From an uncultured Prevotellaceae bacterium (lineage in GTDB: Bacteria; Bacteroidota; Bacteroidia; Bacteroidales; Bacteroidaceae), in NCBI GenBank assembly GCA_900321425.1, contig ONWA01000006.1, positions 1-64,000 of the forward strand: a stretch of DNA of 64,000 nucleotides, read 5' to 3'. Numbering within the stretch: the first letter of the stretch is position 1; every line of letters starts with the position of its first letter. Shown here one piece after another: positions 9,068 through 18,100 of this stretch. The position numbers and the translations under genes are program-made. The notes below the pieces were generated by a model. It was not told the origin of the DNA. It ran no database searches and saw only the letters and a list, made by a program, of their open reading frames with translations.

Positions 9068-10492
9068 TTAAAGTGCCAGTTCACATCCTACACCAAACAC
9101 ACGGTTGGTACGGGTGAAAGTATCCTTGATGTCTGGATTCACCGCATTTACACGCTTGTAGTTGCCATAGTATGTCTGGAAGTAGGCCGCCTTCACACTC
9201 ACAACCTTCGATACCTTATAGTTGAATCCGAATCCGATGCTGTATGAGTTAACCACGAACGACATATCGTTCATATAGTCATCAGTCAGTCCATATCGTG
9301 TCACCTGTCCACCGGCAGAGAATGTCAGACGGTCGGTGGTGTCCCACTCTGCGCCAAAGAGGAACTCGTTGGTGCCGTGGCGCAGTTTCTCCTGTGAATG
9401 GTTGTACCACTCTACGTCTTTGTCGAAGAAGTGGTGATAGCCCACATTGATACGTACTTGGTCGATAGGGCTCCACTGTGCACCAATGGCGAGCAAGGCA
9501 GGAGCATCCTCGTTTACTTTCTCTCCATCGCGGAACTTGTTCACAGCCTCAATCTCGCTGGCATCGTTCACGGTTGACTCGTTCTTCATACGCATCTGTG
9601 TACGGAACTCGTACTTGGCGGCAAAGTTGAATCTGCCCAACTTATAGTCTACACCGATGATGGGTGCGAAACCGATACCTGTCTGGTTACACAACAGGTT
9701 CACACCGTCGGAGTATTTCTGCAGGGGAGCGATGGCCTCGCCGTAACCCATCTGCTGTGCGATAGGCGTGATGTTCTGCAGATAACTGCCGAAGTCCACA
9801 TAGCCATTGGCTGTATTCACCATCATATTGCTGATTTTAGCCTTATAGGTTGCGCTACCGTACAACATACGAAGACCGCCATAGAGTGAGAGGTTGGGTA
9901 TCACCTTACATGCAGCACCAATCTGGATACCATAATAATATTGGCGTCCCTCCATATATCCTTTCATGTCGTAGCCAGTAACACCGAAGGCACCTAACAT
10001 CTGGGCAATCTCACCCACTTTGCTCTCGAACGAGCCTAATCCCTCGGAGAACTCACAGGCACCACCTCCTCCTGGGACGGAGAGGTTGGCTTGCAAGCTC
10101 CAATGCTCCATGTTGTAAGCCACTTGGATGGATGGGATAAAGGGCGCGTTAGCCACACCTTCGAATGTCTTCTCAGGACCGCTGTTCTTTTTGCCGAGAG
10201 CAAATACAGGGTTCTCTGAGATAATGGTACGCGACTGGTGGGCGTACTGCCAATGGAAACCGATGTGCAGACCTTCTGGCATGAAGACTACACCTGCAGG
10301 GTTAGAATATACACCATCAAGACCGATAGCCGCATCGCGGGCTGGGTTTCTTAAGAAGTCAATGCTCTGATTGGTATTGGTGAGAATACCTCCTGCGTAT
10401 ACAGGCTCTGAAGTGATGAATACAAATGCCATCATGGCACCAGTTGCCAACATCTTTGCCATTTTGCAGGGCGACTCTGTAAATTTGTTCAT
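9068..10492 (-). CDS. FadL/TodX (OmpP1) family outer-membrane transporter
   Basis: 474 residues; ATG 10492 lies about 30 nt from the -7 box. An internal ATG at 10462 is an alternative start. A hydrophobic signal region (residues about 11-33) ends in VYAGG, followed by NPARDAAIGLDGVYSNPAGV, the conserved NPA segment of FadL-type proteins, then a long strand-rich barrel. FadL proteins admit long-chain fatty acids or other hydrophobic molecules across the outer membrane. Its upstream region contains an inverted repeat also found upstream of the ETF/acyl-CoA dehydrogenase operon at 54230, which fits fatty-acid uptake. Confidence 0.88.
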   Translation of the reverse strand: MNKFTESPCKMAKMLATGAMMAFVFITSEPVYAGGILTNTNQSIDFLRNPARDAAIGLDGVYSNPAGVVFMPEGLHIGFHWQYAHQSRTIISENPVFALGKKNSGPEKTFEGVANAPFIPSIQVAYNMEHWSLQANLSVPGGGGACEFSEGLGSFESKVGEIAQMLGAFGVTGYDMKGYMEGRQYYYGIQIGAACKVIPNLSLYGGLRMLYGSATYKAKISNMMVNTANGYVDFGSYLQNITPIAQQMGYGEAIAPLQKYSDGVNLLCNQTGIGFAPIIGVDYKLGRFNFAAKYEFRTQMRMKNESTVNDASEIEAVNKFRDGEKVNEDAPALLAIGAQWSPIDQVRINVGYHHFFDKDVEWYNHSQEKLRHGTNEFLFGAEWDTTDRLTFSAGGQVTRYGLTDDYMNDMSFVVNSYSIGFGFNYKVSKVVSVKAAYFQTYYGNYKRVNAVNPDIKDTFTRTNRVFGVGCELAL

Positions 10493-10523
10493 AATTCTTA
10501 AAAGATATTTAAAAAATCGGCTG

Positions 10524-10531
10524 CAAAGGTA
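10524..10531 (-). promoter_or_regulatory. -7 box (TACCTTTG) for the FadL-like gene
   Basis: The minus strand reads TACCTTTG here, an exact match to the Bacteroidota -7 consensus TAnnTTTG, about 30 nt upstream of the ATG at 10492. Confidence 0.75.
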
Positions 10532-10603
10532 AATATGTTACACTTAACTCTTGTGTTTTCGTACACAGAGTTAACAAATATTAACTATAAAAATACATTT
10601 TAT

Positions 10604-10661
10604 TGCACAAAATCCAAAATTTGTGCAGTTTTTCTTGCACAAAAGAGGGCCAAAGTGTGCA
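10604..10661. promoter_or_regulatory. Tandem inverted repeats TGCACAAA...TTTGTGCA upstream of the FadL-like gene
   Basis: TGCACAAA (10604-10611) and TTTGTGCA (10620-10627) form a perfect 8-bp inverted repeat with an 8-bp gap. A second, weaker pair follows: TGCACAAA (10636-10643) and AGTGTGCA (10654-10661). They lie about 75 bp upstream of the -7 box, and the same 24-bp arrangement occurs at 54338-54361 upstream of etfB. Most likely binding sites for a dimeric regulator; which regulator is unknown. Confidence 0.6.
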
Positions 10662-10680
10662 GTTTTGATTCCTTAATGTC

Positions 10681-12732
10681 CTACTTTTTCATTTCTGGAT
10701 AATTCACACGGGTATGATAGATGGTTTTCAGCTTTTCTATCAGCACGGTTTTGGCGTAGGCGATATCTCTAAACGTGATAGGACAGTCGCGGAAATAGCC
10801 TTCGCTCACCTGACTGTCGATGATCCGATCCACCAGGTCTCGAATGGTTTTCTCCGTATAGTCGGGTAGCGATCGCGATGCAGCCTCCACTGAGTCAGCC
10901 ATCATCAGGATAGCCTGTTCCTTGGTGAAGGGGTTTGGTCCTGGGTAGGTGAACAGCAGTTCGTCTACATCCTCGTCCGGGTGCGCGTTTTTATAATTAA
11001 TATAGAAGAACTTCGCCTTACCCTGTCCGTGGTGCGTACTGATAAAGTCCTTGATCTCATTGGGCAGGTCATACTTATCTGCCAGTTTCAGTCCTTCCGT
11101 CACATGGCTTATAATCATCTGTGCACTCTCTATCTCCGAGATATTCTCGTGAGGGTTCACGCCCGACTGGTTCTCCGTGAAGTAGATAGGGTTATTGATT
11201 TTTCCGATATCATGGTAGAGGGCTCCTGTACGTACCAGTTGCGCTTTGGCATCAATCTTGTTGGCTATCTCTGCAGCGAGGTTGCCAACCTGGATAGAGT
11301 GCTGGAATGTTCCTGGTGCCACCTCACTCATGCGTCGCAGCAGATCCTTGCTCATATCCGAGAGTTCGATGAGGGTGATGTTCGATACGAAACCAAACAG
11401 TTTCTCAATTACGTACAGCAACGGGTAGGAGCAGAATAGCAGCAGACCATTCAGTATCAGATAATTGTATTCGCGATACTCCAGATTATGGAAATCGTTG
11501 GTATGAATCAGGTCGATGGCGAAATTAACAACGATACCAGTTAGTGCCACGAGGATAGCGGTCTGGAAGAGTTGTGATCGACTGGACAATTCTCTCAGTG
11601 ACGAGATGGCCACCACAGCGCCACAGAATTCCAGTGCGATGAAGTCCAGCGGTCGTTGCAGGATACAGGCACAGATGAGTACGAGTACCGTCTGTGTCAT
11701 GAATGCTGTTCTAGAGTCCATAAACACGCGGACGAAGATGGGCACCATTGCATAGGGGATGATGTAGACGTGTAGGATACTGTGTTCCACCATGATCGAG
11801 GTGATGATGGAAAAGAGGATAATCAGCGTGTAGAGCATTGCGATGCTACGTGCTTTCTCGAAGTAGTCTTTCCTAAACAGACTCAGGTAGAGGGTGAACA
11901 GAAAGATGAGGATGAATACGTAGAGAGCTTGTCCCAAGATGGTAGTCATCAGTTCGTCTACCGTTGAGTGTCTGCGATCGAATTCTTTCCTAAACGACTC
12001 AATGATGGAGTATGTCGTTTCGTCCACAATCTCTCCACGGTCGATAATCTTCTGTCCTCTCTGTTCGATGCCGCTGGCCAGGGGAATACTGTTGAGCAGT
12101 TCTTGTCGGCTGGCCTCACTGCGGTCCTTATCGAATATCAGGTTGGGCTCGATATAGGTGTTGAGGTCGCAATTCTGTAGCGCTTCCCTATGGGGTCTGA
12201 TGACGGAGTCGTTCAGGAGTGCCTCATAGGCGGTAATGACCGTATACACATCCATTGCCTTGACGTTGACTGCCAGTTTGCCGTTGACGATATGTATCTC
12301 GCGTGTGCTGTCCATCTTTGCCTCCAACATTTCCAGGTTGTTCGCGATACCCTGTTGGTACAGTTGGTGGAGTCGGTTGGCGATGATGCTGATATAGTCG
12401 TTGGGCACTCCAGGGATTCCTTCCTTGAAATCCTCAATGAACGCCTTGATTTCGTCATTTTCCACGTTCGCCCGATAGTTGTAGTAAGGCTCATACAACT
12501 GCAGCACACTATCGCGTTCATTCTGTATGGCTTTCTCACTTTTGTAGACAGGGAAGTCAAAAGGGGCCGTCAATGCCTCATGTTTCCAGGGCTTTCCTAT
12601 TTCCACATTGAAGTTCTCCCTACCGTCGCGAGGCATGAACCATACCACCAGAAATACCGTTACGATGATCAGTGCCATTCTGATGAAAAAGTTGTTCCAT
12701 GTAAAATCCTCTTTGAAGTGAAATGTACTCAT
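10681..12732 (-). CDS. 7TM-HD phosphodiesterase, PgpH/YqfF-like (probable c-di-AMP hydrolase)
   Basis: 683 residues from ATG 12732 ([14 protein letters not shown]); the frame is open 21 codons further upstream, but that extension runs into the promoter region. An N-terminal membrane helix (residues about 14-32) is followed by an extracytoplasmic domain, a cluster of about seven membrane helices (residues about 270-450) and a cytoplasmic HD domain. HD signatures are [11 protein letters not shown] and GALYHDIGK, later STHHGQG and [12 protein letters not shown]. PgpH-type enzymes hydrolyse cyclic di-AMP. Divergent from gltX with a 117-bp gap. Confidence 0.88.
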   Translation of the reverse strand: MSTFHFKEDFTWNNFFIRMALIIVTVFLVVWFMPRDGRENFNVEIGKPWKHEALTAPFDFPVYKSEKAIQNERDSVLQLYEPYYNYRANVENDEIKAFIEDFKEGIPGVPNDYISIIANRLHQLYQQGIANNLEMLEAKMDSTREIHIVNGKLAVNVKAMDVYTVITAYEALLNDSVIRPHREALQNCDLNTYIEPNLIFDKDRSEASRQELLNSIPLASGIEQRGQKIIDRGEIVDETTYSIIESFRKEFDRRHSTVDELMTTILGQALYVFILIFLFTLYLSLFRKDYFEKARSIAMLYTLIILFSIITSIMVEHSILHVYIIPYAMVPIFVRVFMDSRTAFMTQTVLVLICACILQRPLDFIALEFCGAVVAISSLRELSSRSQLFQTAILVALTGIVVNFAIDLIHTNDFHNLEYREYNYLILNGLLLFCSYPLLYVIEKLFGFVSNITLIELSDMSKDLLRRMSEVAPGTFQHSIQVGNLAAEIANKIDAKAQLVRTGALYHDIGKINNPIYFTENQSGVNPHENISEIESAQMIISHVTEGLKLADKYDLPNEIKDFISTHHGQGKAKFFYINYKNAHPDEDVDELLFTYPGPNPFTKEQAILMMADSVEAASRSLPDYTEKTIRDLVDRIIDSQVSEGYFRDCPITFRDIAYAKTVLIEKLKTIYHTRVNYPEMKK

Positions 12733-12812
12733 GATGATAGTATGAAATGTTTGATTCTTTGTTTTCGACTGCGAAAATACGAAAAAAAACAGCAAAAGTC
12801 AAAAAAATATAG

Positions 12813-12820
12813 TAATTTTG
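12813..12820 (+). promoter_or_regulatory. -7 box (TAATTTTG) for gltX
   Basis: An exact TAnnTTTG match. Transcription would begin around 12825, which favours ATG 12850 over ATG 12832 because the latter would leave almost no leader. Confidence 0.65.
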
Positions 12821-12849
12821 CACGAAAATTAATGAATAAGTCATTTCAG

Positions 12850-14367
12850 ATGTCAGAAAGAAGAGTAAGAGTGCGCTTTGCACCAAGTCCTACTGGGGCA
12901 TTACATATCGGCGGTGTACGTACCGCCTTGTACAATTATCTGTTTGCTCGTCAGCATGGTGGCGACCTTGTTTTCCGTATTGAGGATACCGACTCCAACC
13001 GTTTTGTGCCAGGAGCCGAGGAGTATATCATCGAGTCATTCCGTTGGTTGGGCATCCAGTTCGATGAGGGCGTAAGCTTTGGTGGCGACAAGGGTCCCTA
13101 TCGTCAGAGTGAACGTCGTGATATCTATAAGAAATATGTGCAGCAGTTGCTCGATTCCGGTAAGGCATATATCGCCTTCGACACGCCCGAGGAGTTGGAA
13201 GCCAAGCGTGCCGAGATTCAGAACTTCCAGTACGACAGTCATACGCGCAGTCAGATGCGCAACTCGCTGACGCTGTCACAGGCGGAGGTCGACCAACTGA
13301 TTGCCGATGGTCATCAGTATGTGGTTCGTTTCAAGATCGACGCAGGTGAGGAGGTGCTGGTCAACGACCTTATCCGTGGTGAGGTACGTGTAAAGACCGA
13401 TATCCTTGACGATAAGGTACTATTCAAGAGTGCCGACCAGTTGCCCACCTATCATCTGGCCAATATCGTTGACGACCATCTGATGGAGATCTCACACGTC
13501 ATCCGTGGTGAGGAGTGGTTGCCGTCAGCTCCTCTGCATGTGTTACTCTATCGTGCCTTTGGCTGGGAGGACACCATGCCTCAGTTTGCCCATCTGCCGC
13601 TGTTACTCAAGCCCGATGGCAAGGGTAAGCTGTCCAAGCGCGATGGCGACCGTCTGGGCTTCCCCGTCTTCCCCTTGCTGTGGAAAGACCCGAAGACCGG
13701 CGAGACCTCTCGCGGCTATCGTGAGGATGGCTATTTCCCTGAGGCCGTCATCAACTTCCTGGCGCTGTTGGGTTGGAACCCAGGTACGGAGCAGGAGATT
13801 TTCTCCCTCGACGAGCTCGTCCCACTGTTCGATATCTCCAAGTGTTCGAAGGCAGGTGCGAAGTTTGCCTACGAGAAAGCCATTTGGTTCAACCACGAGT
13901 ATATCCTCAAGAAGTCGAACGAGGAGATTGCTGCCCTGTTCGAGCCCATCGTCAAGGAGCATTGTCCTGACGAGACCTCTGAGCGCATTCTTCAGGTGAC
14001 GTCGATGATGAAGGACCGTGTGTCGTTCATCCACGAGTTGTGGCCCCTGTGCTCGTTCTTCTTCGAAGCCCCCACGAGCTATGATGAGAAGACGGCGAAG
14101 AAACGCTGGAAGGAGGACAGTGCCGCTCAGCTCACCGAACTGATGGGTGTTCTCGAATCTATCGACGATTTCTCACTGGAGAATCAGGAGCAGATCGTAC
14201 ATGCCTGGATTGAGCAGAAGGAGTATAAGTTAGGTAATATCATGAACGCATGGCGCCTCACATTGGTAGGCGAGGGTAAAGGGCCTGGTATGTTTGATAT
14301 CTCTGCCTTCTTGGGCAAGGAAGAGACCCTCCGTCGTATGCGTCGTGCCATCGAAGTATTAGGATAA
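12850..14367 (+). CDS. gltX: Glutamate--tRNA ligase
   Basis: 505 residues from ATG 12850 ([16 protein letters not shown]), the usual family length; an in-frame ATG at 12832 would add six residues. The frame stays open far upstream inside the divergent gene, but that part is not coding. Class I synthetase signatures are visible: HIGH-type [11 protein letters not shown] near the N terminus and KMSKS-type [10 protein letters not shown] in the middle, followed by the anticodon-binding helical half. It charges tRNA-Glu (and possibly tRNA-Gln). An FMN-binding protein gene follows after 14 bp. Confidence 0.97.
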   Translation: MSERRVRVRFAPSPTGALHIGGVRTALYNYLFARQHGGDLVFRIEDTDSNRFVPGAEEYIIESFRWLGIQFDEGVSFGGDKGPYRQSERRDIYKKYVQQLLDSGKAYIAFDTPEELEAKRAEIQNFQYDSHTRSQMRNSLTLSQAEVDQLIADGHQYVVRFKIDAGEEVLVNDLIRGEVRVKTDILDDKVLFKSADQLPTYHLANIVDDHLMEISHVIRGEEWLPSAPLHVLLYRAFGWEDTMPQFAHLPLLLKPDGKGKLSKRDGDRLGFPVFPLLWKDPKTGETSRGYREDGYFPEAVINFLALLGWNPGTEQEIFSLDELVPLFDISKCSKAGAKFAYEKAIWFNHEYILKKSNEEIAALFEPIVKEHCPDETSERILQVTSMMKDRVSFIHELWPLCSFFFEAPTSYDEKTAKKRWKEDSAAQLTELMGVLESIDDFSLENQEQIVHAWIEQKEYKLGNIMNAWRLTLVGEGKGPGMFDISAFLGKEETLRRMRRAIEVLG

Positions 14368-14381
14368 CCTGTTTTCAGACG

Positions 14382-14768
14382 ATGAAGAGAATTGTATGTA
14401 TCGCATTCGTGTCGTTGGCACTGATGAGTGCCACCACACTGGATAACACCGTGATGACGCAGGAGAAGGGCGTTTATGTAGTCAATACCACCACGCTCGC
14501 CACTGACGTGGAGGGGTATGTGGGAACCACTCCGTTGAAGATCTATATCAAGAAGAATAAGGTGCTCCGTATCGAGGCCCTGAAGAACCAGGAGACGCCG
14601 AAGTACTTCCTCAAGGTGAAGAAGCACTTGCTTCCCCAGTGGGACGGTATGACGGTGAAGAAGGCCCTGAAAGCCGATGTCGACGGTGTGACGGGGGCCA
14701 CCTTCTCCTCCGATGCCGTCAAGGAGAACGTGAAGCGCGGACTTCAGTATTATCAGAAGAATAAATAA
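14382..14768 (+). CDS. Small exported FMN-binding domain protein
   Basis: 128 residues. A hydrophobic N terminus (MKRIVCIAFVSLALMSATT) looks like a signal peptide or anchor. The rest resembles the FMN-binding domain shared by RnfG/NqrC and related proteins: YVGTTPLKIYI, then DGVTGATFSSDAVKENVKRG, where the threonine/serine-containing SGAT-type loop is the usual site of covalent FMN attachment. Probably a periplasmic flavoprotein in an electron-transfer or redox-sensing step; partner unknown. It sits 14 bp after gltX and 23 bp before a membrane-anchored regulator. Confidence 0.7.
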   Translation: MKRIVCIAFVSLALMSATTLDNTVMTQEKGVYVVNTTTLATDVEGYVGTTPLKIYIKKNKVLRIEALKNQETPKYFLKVKKHLLPQWDGMTVKKALKADVDGVTGATFSSDAVKENVKRGLQYYQKNK

Positions 14769-14791
14769 CGAATAGGCAGTCATTCATACCC

Positions 14792-15457
14792 ATGAAACAG
14801 CAGTATTCAGCAGTAGTACTTTTTGTACTCATCATAGCCTCAAGCCTGGTGAGTTTGACAAGCTATCAGGCCACAGAGAAATTGGTCTTCGATGATATGA
14901 ATCAGGCGCTAGCCAAGGCGTTGAAGGAGCAATCGTCGGATGTGATTAGTGCTGATACGATACAGGTGTTCAATAACTACTTGCAGATGGAGGCATTGAA
15001 GGGGAATGCCATGTTAACCATCGACATGAAGAGGTCTTTCCGTCCTCGTCCACAGGTCTCCACGGCAACCGTCCTGTCATTATCCGACCAGCGACCAGCT
15101 ATGGCGTTGTGGTCAATGGCTTTGATATGGGGATTGTTCTGTCTTTATCAGTATCGGCAACGTGTTGTTTCAGGGATGTATGGTGGCTTGGCATTGTGTA
15201 ATGGTCGTTTCATCGATGATAAAGGACGTTCTGTAAAATTGACTCCGATGCAACAACAACTGATGGAGATGTTCTTCCGAAGCGAAAACCATCTACTGAC
15301 GAAAGCTGAAATTTGTCATGCTCTTTGGCCTAAGAAAGAGGACGCCAACGATACACTTTACACCCTGATTCGACGACTGAAACCCATTGTCGAAAGCCGT
15401 TCTAATCTGAAGATTGAATCAGAGAGAGGTCATTCTTATGCGCTGAAAGTCAAGTAG
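14792..15457 (+). CDS. Membrane-anchored winged-helix transcriptional regulator
   Basis: 221 residues. One membrane helix at residues about 7-25, an extracytoplasmic segment of about 80 residues rich in charged and helical sequence, a second helix (WSMALIWGLFCLYQY, about 108-122), then an OmpR-type winged-helix domain (about 140-221; KLTPMQQQLMEMFF, LTKAEICHALWP, DTLYTLIRRLKP). No receiver domain is present. The layout implies direct signalling from periplasm to DNA, analogous to ToxR/CadC but with the DNA-binding part at the C terminus and two membrane helices. Target genes are unknown; neighbours are an FMN-binding protein and a small exported protein. Confidence 0.75.
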   Translation: MKQQYSAVVLFVLIIASSLVSLTSYQATEKLVFDDMNQALAKALKEQSSDVISADTIQVFNNYLQMEALKGNAMLTIDMKRSFRPRPQVSTATVLSLSDQRPAMALWSMALIWGLFCLYQYRQRVVSGMYGGLALCNGRFIDDKGRSVKLTPMQQQLMEMFFRSENHLLTKAEICHALWPKKEDANDTLYTLIRRLKPIVESRSNLKIESERGHSYALKVK

Positions 15458-15526
15458 ATAGTTCTATGTCAGCTAATTGTCAGACAAATGTCAGACAATA
15501 TTTTAGGTGAATACATCATCTCTTCA

Positions 15527-15534
15527 TACCTTTG
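15527..15534 (+). promoter_or_regulatory. -7 box (TACCTTTG) for the 15552 gene
   Basis: An exact TAnnTTTG match 18 bp before ATG 15552. It lies inside the possible longer reading frame that begins at 15507, which argues that the upstream start is not used. Confidence 0.6.
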
Positions 15535-15551
15535 CCGAAAATCGCAACCGT

Positions 15552-16091
15552 ATGAAGAGATTTCTTTTTCTAACCATGTTTGTCTTTATAGCTCTCATGG
15601 CTGTCGTGTCTGTTTACCAGAAAGAAGAAAAGCCGCTGCCTCAAAAGTTGGAGCAGGCCATGCGACTGACACGAATGAGCGAATATCACGATGATGATTA
15701 CGGCTATGTCGTACGCTATCCTTCGTTCTTTGAGCAGACATCAGATTCTTTGATGGATAGGGGCTGTTGTCGCTTTAGCTTTTGGCAAGACAGCATCCTC
15801 ATCGAACAGTCAGTATTCGTTGAACAGAATACAGAAGGGCTTTCCATTGACGAGGCTATGAAGAGCTATGCCTCTGACTTGCATGCGACTAAACAGCGGA
15901 AGGGCGATGATTATTTCGTTCTTTCAGGTGATCTGTTCAATGATACCAGTCACATTCCTGGGCGTCACTATTATATGAAGTTTGTGCAGCATCGCAAGTT
16001 GTGGTTCGTTCAGTCTTTAGTATATCCCAAAGAGTGCGAGGGTGCGATGAATCGGGTAAAGAGGGTGATTGATGGCTGGGAAATATGGTAA
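15552..16091 (+). CDS. Hypothetical membrane-anchored or exported protein
   Basis: 179 residues from ATG 15552 (MKRFLFLTMFVFIALM), chosen because a -7 box lies just upstream; the frame opens at 15507. An N-terminal hydrophobic helix is followed by a mixed alpha/beta domain with YHDDDYGYVVRYPSFFEQT and ending WFVQSLVYPKECEGAMNRV. The pattern of a short conserved patch around Y-V-R-Y-P and later FVQSLVYP resembles small periplasmic domains seen next to ECF sigma genes, but I do not recognise the family. It is 67 bp upstream of an ECF sigma factor. Confidence 0.6.
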   Translation: MKRFLFLTMFVFIALMAVVSVYQKEEKPLPQKLEQAMRLTRMSEYHDDDYGYVVRYPSFFEQTSDSLMDRGCCRFSFWQDSILIEQSVFVEQNTEGLSIDEAMKSYASDLHATKQRKGDDYFVLSGDLFNDTSHIPGRHYYMKFVQHRKLWFVQSLVYPKECEGAMNRVKRVIDGWEIW

Positions 16092-16158
16092 TGTTAATCT
16101 ATATTAATGTTTGTTTGGTTCGACTCGTTTTTTGTGTCTAATGGGTAGAATAGCGAGT

Positions 16159-16653
16159 ATGGACAGGAATGCATTTGAACAGAAAGCCCGCACGTGGCGG
16201 CAGAAGGCTCTCAGCGTTTGCATCAGCTGCGGAGCGGGCAAAGACGAAGCAGAGGACATCGCACAGGATGTGATGCTCCGCCTGTGGCAGATGCACAATG
16301 AACTGGAGCGATACCAGTCTGTAGAGGCTATTGTCGCACTGATGGCGAAGCACCTACTCAGAAACCGTCAGCGACGAAAACCTTCGGAGATGTTTGACGA
16401 AGCAATGGCGATCAGTCTGAATACAAGTCCACACGAAGAGTTGGAAATGAAAGAAGACGACATCTGGCTATCGGCAAAACTCCAACAACTGCCCACCACA
16501 CAACGCGCCTTAATGTACATGCGACAGGTAGAACGGCGTAGTCACGAGGAGATCGCTCAGCTGTTAGGCATCGAAACCACATCGGTAAGCACCCTGTTGG
16601 CAAGAGCCCGACGCACATTATTAGAAGAAATCAAAAGGAGGAACCAGATATGA
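16159..16653 (+). CDS. ECF-type RNA polymerase sigma factor
   Basis: 164 residues from ATG 16159 (MDRNAFEQKARTWRQKAL); in-frame ATGs at 16111 and 16141 are alternatives. Region 2: AEDIAQDVMLRLWQM; region 4: LQQLPTTQRALMYMRQVERRSHEEIAQLLGIETTSVSTLLARARRTL, read in pieces, with the helix-turn-helix around EEIAQLLGIET. It would redirect RNA polymerase to a small regulon. The stop overlaps the anti-sigma start (ATGA at 16650), the usual coupling of a sigma factor to its regulator. Confidence 0.88.
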   Translation: MDRNAFEQKARTWRQKALSVCISCGAGKDEAEDIAQDVMLRLWQMHNELERYQSVEAIVALMAKHLLRNRQRRKPSEMFDEAMAISLNTSPHEELEMKEDDIWLSAKLQQLPTTQRALMYMRQVERRSHEEIAQLLGIETTSVSTLLARARRTLLEEIKRRNQI

Positions 16654-17264
16654 TAAGGTACACAAAGGAATCCATCCGGCAACTGCTGGACAAGTATATG
16701 AACGGCACCTCAACACTTGAGGAAGAAGACATCCTTGCCCAATACTTCCGTACGCAGGAAGTACCGCAGGAGTGGGACGACTATCGTCAGCTCTTTCAGG
16801 AGATAGAAGCGATGAAGCCTCAGACAGTCTCAAGGCATTGGGTTCGCTGGAGTATCGCTGTTGCGGCCATCCTGATTGGTGTATGCTTCCTCTTTCCTAT
16901 TGGACAGGAAGAGCATTCAGCATCCACTCCGATGGTGGCAAAAACCGATACCGTTCGAACACAGCCATTGCGTGTGGCAACACCAGACACGATTCCGTCG
17001 CAACAAGAGCGTTATCAACCTGCTCAGACCAAGAAGAGTTATAGGAAGAGAGTATTCCCTTCCATTCATAGCGACGATAAAGCCAGCATACTGATGGCTC
17101 AGGCAGAGCAAGAGCAACGGGATGCCGAACGGCAACTGGAACAATGTCAGTTGGAAATGATCGATGCGCAGTTGGCGTCGTATGGCTTTATCCCTGTAAA
17201 GCAAGAAGATGGTACTATCATATATATGAACGAACAAACAAATGATATTGCATATGAAGAGTAG
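16650..17264 (+). CDS. Probable anti-sigma factor, single-pass membrane protein
   Basis: 204 residues, start overlapping the sigma stop by 4 bp. A cytoplasmic N-terminal part of about 70 residues (IRQLLDKYMNGTSTLEEEDI, then LAQYFRTQ) resembles Bacteroidota anti-sigma regions that begin with a short 'll.kyl.g..t.eEe..l..yf' motif. One membrane helix follows (RWSIAVAAILIGVCFLFPIG), then a threonine/proline-rich periplasmic part with a charged helical tail (QAEQEQRDAERQLEQCQLEM). It would hold the sigma factor at the membrane until a signal arrives. No zinc-binding motif is seen. Confidence 0.72.
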   Translation: MIRYTKESIRQLLDKYMNGTSTLEEEDILAQYFRTQEVPQEWDDYRQLFQEIEAMKPQTVSRHWVRWSIAVAAILIGVCFLFPIGQEEHSASTPMVAKTDTVRTQPLRVATPDTIPSQQERYQPAQTKKSYRKRVFPSIHSDDKASILMAQAEQEQRDAERQLEQCQLEMIDAQLASYGFIPVKQEDGTIIYMNEQTNDIAYEE

Positions 17265-18096
17265 AAACTTAATCCTATTGACCATTTTGATGGCAGTGTC
17301 CTCGACCATGATGGCACAAGAGAATATCAAGAAGGCTTTCGATGCCCTCAGACAAAGTCGCAGTCAGGAGGAGACTTATTCGAATCATTTTTTGGAAAAA
17401 GACCCAGACACAGGGTTGATGGAAGGAATGAGTGATGAGTACGAATTCAAGACGACGTATCCGGACGGTAAGCGCTTGGTAACAGCCATCCGCCAAGCCT
17501 TTGATAAAGATGAGCAAGCTGCCTATAGTGTCAGCACGGGTTCTCATGGCGGTGCAGAGAACTATACCTCACTCGCTGTGGGAAATGGTAACAAGGGTGG
17601 TGTTGCCATTGGCCTGATGAAAGACTCGAAGTGGATTTATGCCTGCTTCCTCGATCCCGAGGATACACTCAGAATCCATCGGTATGCCTATGCCTTAGAG
17701 TGGGTAGAGAAGAAGGACGGTTCCATCGTCGGACGTATCGTCAAGACGTATGCTACGACGCAGAAATTCAGACAGAGAAGGTCGAGTAGCAAGTGGATCA
17801 TTAATGGACATGAAATCAATATCCCAACAACGCTGAATGGGGTGTTTAATGAAAGTGGCTCAGAGACGTGGCTCAGTAGGTTTAATAACCTGAGAACCTT
17901 GTTCCAGAAAAAGTCAGAGGGTGCTGCTGCCAACAGTTGGGCCACGCAGATTTACAAACTCTGTAAAGAGGCCAGTTCACTTGACGCTTCAGAGAAAAAG
18001 ATGGTCATTCAAGTGATTCAGAAACTGAAGACCCAAACCAACGACGAATTTATTCAGCAACTGTTTGATGTGAGCATCGAACGACTAAAAAAATAA
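17254..18096 (+). CDS. Exported protein of unknown function in the ECF sigma operon
   Basis: 280 residues from ATG 17254 (MKSRNLILLTILMAVSSTMM with signal peptide ending AQE); ATG 17242 is an alternative. The gene overlaps the anti-sigma gene by 11 bp. The N-terminal part (AFDALRQSRSQEETYSNHFL) and a basic C terminus with predicted helices are visible, with no catalytic motif I can name. Similar secreted proteins commonly sit between anti-sigma and outer-membrane genes in Bacteroidota, so a role in the envelope process governed by this sigma factor is likely but unproven. Confidence 0.65.
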   Translation: MKSRNLILLTILMAVSSTMMAQENIKKAFDALRQSRSQEETYSNHFLEKDPDTGLMEGMSDEYEFKTTYPDGKRLVTAIRQAFDKDEQAAYSVSTGSHGGAENYTSLAVGNGNKGGVAIGLMKDSKWIYACFLDPEDTLRIHRYAYALEWVEKKDGSIVGRIVKTYATTQKFRQRRSSSKWIINGHEINIPTTLNGVFNESGSETWLSRFNNLRTLFQKKSEGAAANSWATQIYKLCKEASSLDASEKKMVIQVIQKLKTQTNDEFIQQLFDVSIERLKK

Positions 18097-18100
18097 TCAG

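Noticed and set aside
12190..12849. Upstream extension of the gltX reading frame
   Set aside because: It runs antisense through the PgpH-like gene and across a promoter; the protein homology starts at [10 protein letters not shown].
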